A DNA stretch of 64,000 nucleotides, from positions 18,059,489 through 18,123,488 of the forward strand of contig NC_092572.1 in assembly GCF_037975245.1 (NCBI RefSeq). Direction: 5' to 3'. The DNA is from Apostichopus japonicus (lineage: Eukaryota > Echinodermata > Holothuroidea > Aspidochirotida > Stichopodidae). Positions 61,941 through 64,000 of this stretch are shown one piece after another; within the stretch, counting starts at the first letter, position 1, and the number at the start of each line of letters is the position of its first letter. The position numbers were made by a program, and so were the translations under genes. The notes under the pieces are model-generated. The model saw nothing but the letters and a program-made list of their open reading frames with translations, made no database searches and was not told the origin of the DNA.

Positions 61941-64000
61941 ATGTATTCTGGTCGAATATGACTCATTTATTTTTGTGCTTGAATTGTAAATATTTCCCAT
62001 CTTTTTTTGTTTTTCTCCTTTCTTCTTTTGAGAGATAGTCAAAGGGTTGATTAGTGTGTTCTTACATATTCTGTGTGTTATTCATACAGTTTGTTTGTGG
62101 AGATTGTATGCTTTTTTTTTATGTATATAATAATAATATAGTACGTATGCAGTCAGCCAGTATTCTTGTTCTTGGTGGTGGGTTCTATGCTTGTAGCCGT
62201 ATCACACTGGGTGTTATCATACCACCCTTCACTAGTTCCCTTACTGTGTAGCATATATATTCATGCAATATGGCTTATAGTTTGTACAGTGTGCTCACAG
62301 TCATAGCCTTATATGCTTACATATATAAATCAACACAGTATGCTTGTAGTCAGATCATATGTTACAACTATGCTAAATGGACTTGTGGCAGCTTGGTATG
62401 CTTACATTCATTTGGTATGCTTACTGTCATATATGGTATGTATACTGTCATTTGGTATGCTTACTGTTATGTGGTATGCTTACTGTCATGTGGTTTGCTT
62501 ACTGCCGTATATGGTATGTATACTGTCATTTGGTATGCTTACTGTCATGGTGTATGCTTACTGCCATGTGGTAATTACTGTCATATGGTATGCTTACAGC
62601 CAAATGGTTAGCTTACAGTCAAGCATAATATTCACAGACATCCCAAATGCTTGCAGTCTTACTGGTAGCTTGTATTCGTCCAGATTGCTTACAAGTACAC
62701 TGACTGCTTATTGTAATACTGAGTACAGTGTGTCAAGCTTTGTGCTTACAGTGGTTAAGTGTGCTGACAGTCATACTGCATGCCTTTATACTGAAGTTTC
62801 ATTTAATATGTCTTCATTTATACTGTGTATGTGTAGTCATACTGAATGCTAAGTTTTATTCTGTATGTCTTCATTCATACTGTGTGTGTAGGCATACTGA
62901 ATGCTAAGTTTCATTCAGTATGCCTACATTTACACTGTATACATTGTAAGTCATAACATCAGTCATGTTGGCTAGGTGCGATGTTTATTCATAGTTAAAG
63001 TTTGAAGGGAAATAGTAAAGCTGTTTCTATATGCAGCAGTCTTAGCAATTTCGTCTAAAACTTCCTTTATCCTTGCAAAACCATGTAAATTTAGCAAATT
63101 GTCACAAAGTATGTAAATGTGATCATAAGAATGTCAAACTGTCGAGTTGTGTCTAATTATAAAAATTACAAAAGTCTTTTTCAGTCATTTTCAAAATCTT
63201 AGAAAGGTTGTTACAATGTGCAAGATTATCATTCATAATTAGCTTAAGTTTTTTTTTTAAGTGTCTGTCACCATCATAAACTATTGTTGTCAAAATGATT
63301 ATTTTCTTATAAACCTGATTATTTTATCATCCAGTTTTATTCTCATTTACTGCCATTCTTTATTGTGATGTTGAGCTTTTTAGAGTAGTTAAGCTGATAA
63401 GTGTTAATGCAATGTGGAGGATACGGCAAATGATGTTTAAAGATCTATTGCTTGGTGCATTTAACCCACAAACAGATGGGACAAGTTTATGCCAGAAACA
63501 TTTAAGATTTATTGACAAATTTTATAGAACTCAAGAAGATGAAAACAGTGATATCAAAATAGACAACACTGAAAACTCCCCAGAAGAAAATGTAACATTA
63601 ACACTAATTTTAAAAGGGATAAAATGTTTGGATTTACTGAGATGATTGGTCCTTGCCATAAATTGTTCTCTCATAATTTAATAAACCAATTTAATAATTC
63701 CAGTGCTAATTTTTTAATATTGAGGTTTGAACTTTAAAACAAATTGAATAAAACATTTGAAAAGGATGTCAAAAAACCCTTTTGTTTTCCTTTTCCAAAT
63801 AACAAAGAGGTACTTACACAACAGTATTGGAACATTTGATTAAACCAGCTTCACTTTTTCCTGTCTTGGGTAATGTTATTTGACGATATTTCACACGGTT
63901 GATAGGCAGTTACAGACAAGAATATGCCATACGAGAGTCGGTTATCCTAAAAGACACAATCTGTGGTATACCAACATAGGATATTAACAGTTACAACATT
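61941..64000. other. Downstream flank; no further gene recognised
   Basis: AT-rich. A degenerate repeat of about 18-20 bp (TGGTATGCTTACTGTCAT) occupies roughly 62380-62620, with looser copies (CATACTGAATGC, TGTATGTCTTCATT) to about 62950; ORFs across it are artefacts. A 77-codon ORF at 63412-63645 has mixed composition but no motif I recognise and no splice context. Nothing else is supported. Confidence 0.65.
62380..62950 (+). repeat. Degenerate 18-20-bp tandem repeat
   Basis: Repeats of TGGTATGCTTACTGTCAT with TATGTATACTGTCATT variants to about 62620, then looser copies around TATACTGTGTATGTGTAGTC and CATACTGAATGCTAAGTTT. It overlaps the region where a longer APP 3' UTR could extend. Confidence 0.82.

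Noticed and set aside
62313-62852. 179-codon ORF downstream of APP
   Set aside because: Composition is Cys/Tyr/Leu/Val strings generated by the TGGTATGCTTACTGTCAT repeat; other frames are open too.

Overview
This is animal nuclear DNA: about 63% AT by eye, long GT-AG introns, many tandem repeats and several transposons. It is dominated by one plus-strand gene, a complete homologue of the amyloid precursor protein (APP/APLP/APPL) family. I assembled it as ten coding exons between 4799 and 61245; intron phases agree throughout (0,0,1,1,0,0,1,1,0) and the coding length is 2064 nt (688 residues). The predicted protein is a type I membrane protein: signal peptide, growth-factor-like domain, copper-binding-fold domain (all 12 E1 cysteines kept), helical E2 domain, a long Glu/Asp-rich segment, one membrane helix with a GxxxG motif, and a 46-residue tail ending in GYENPTY plus six residues. 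The protein, the CR1-type LINE and the TTAA-type MITEs fit a marine invertebrate deuterostome, most plausibly an echinoderm; the species cannot be fixed from the sequence alone.

Layout. 1-1930: decayed LINE on the minus strand. 1931-4798: upstream region with simple repeats and no recognisable gene. 4799-4873: exon 1 (signal peptide). 4874-23870: intron 1 (19 kb), holding a TTAA-flanked MITE split by a 2.85-kb DNA transposon, several minisatellites and one exon-like ORF. 23871-24038: exon 2. 24039-52606: intron 2 (28.6 kb), with most copies of an unclassified dispersed repeat, three TTAA-type elements, a 21-bp homopurine/homopyrimidine array and a 2.06-kb transposon carrying a repeated 14-mer. 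52607-61245: exons 3-10 separated by introns of 0.46-1.4 kb, including a hAT-type MITE and a palindromic tRNA 3'-half. 61246-64000: 3' UTR and flank.

The most unusual points are these. (i) The 3' end of exon 6 with its splice donor is tandemly copied to four copies of a 119-bp unit whose spacers start GT and end AG. (ii) The 3' end of exon 7 with its donor seeds a second, independent minisatellite. (iii) Two unrelated TIR transposons carry arrays of short subterminal motifs (TTCCGTCCATAAC and GTGACTCGCGTGAC), and each sits inside an older repeat, so target and insertion can be read directly. (iv) The APP homologue has its acidic region after E2 rather than between E1 and E2, has lost the histidine copper ligands and lacks the proline-directed phosphosite of the tail, but keeps the endocytic motif.
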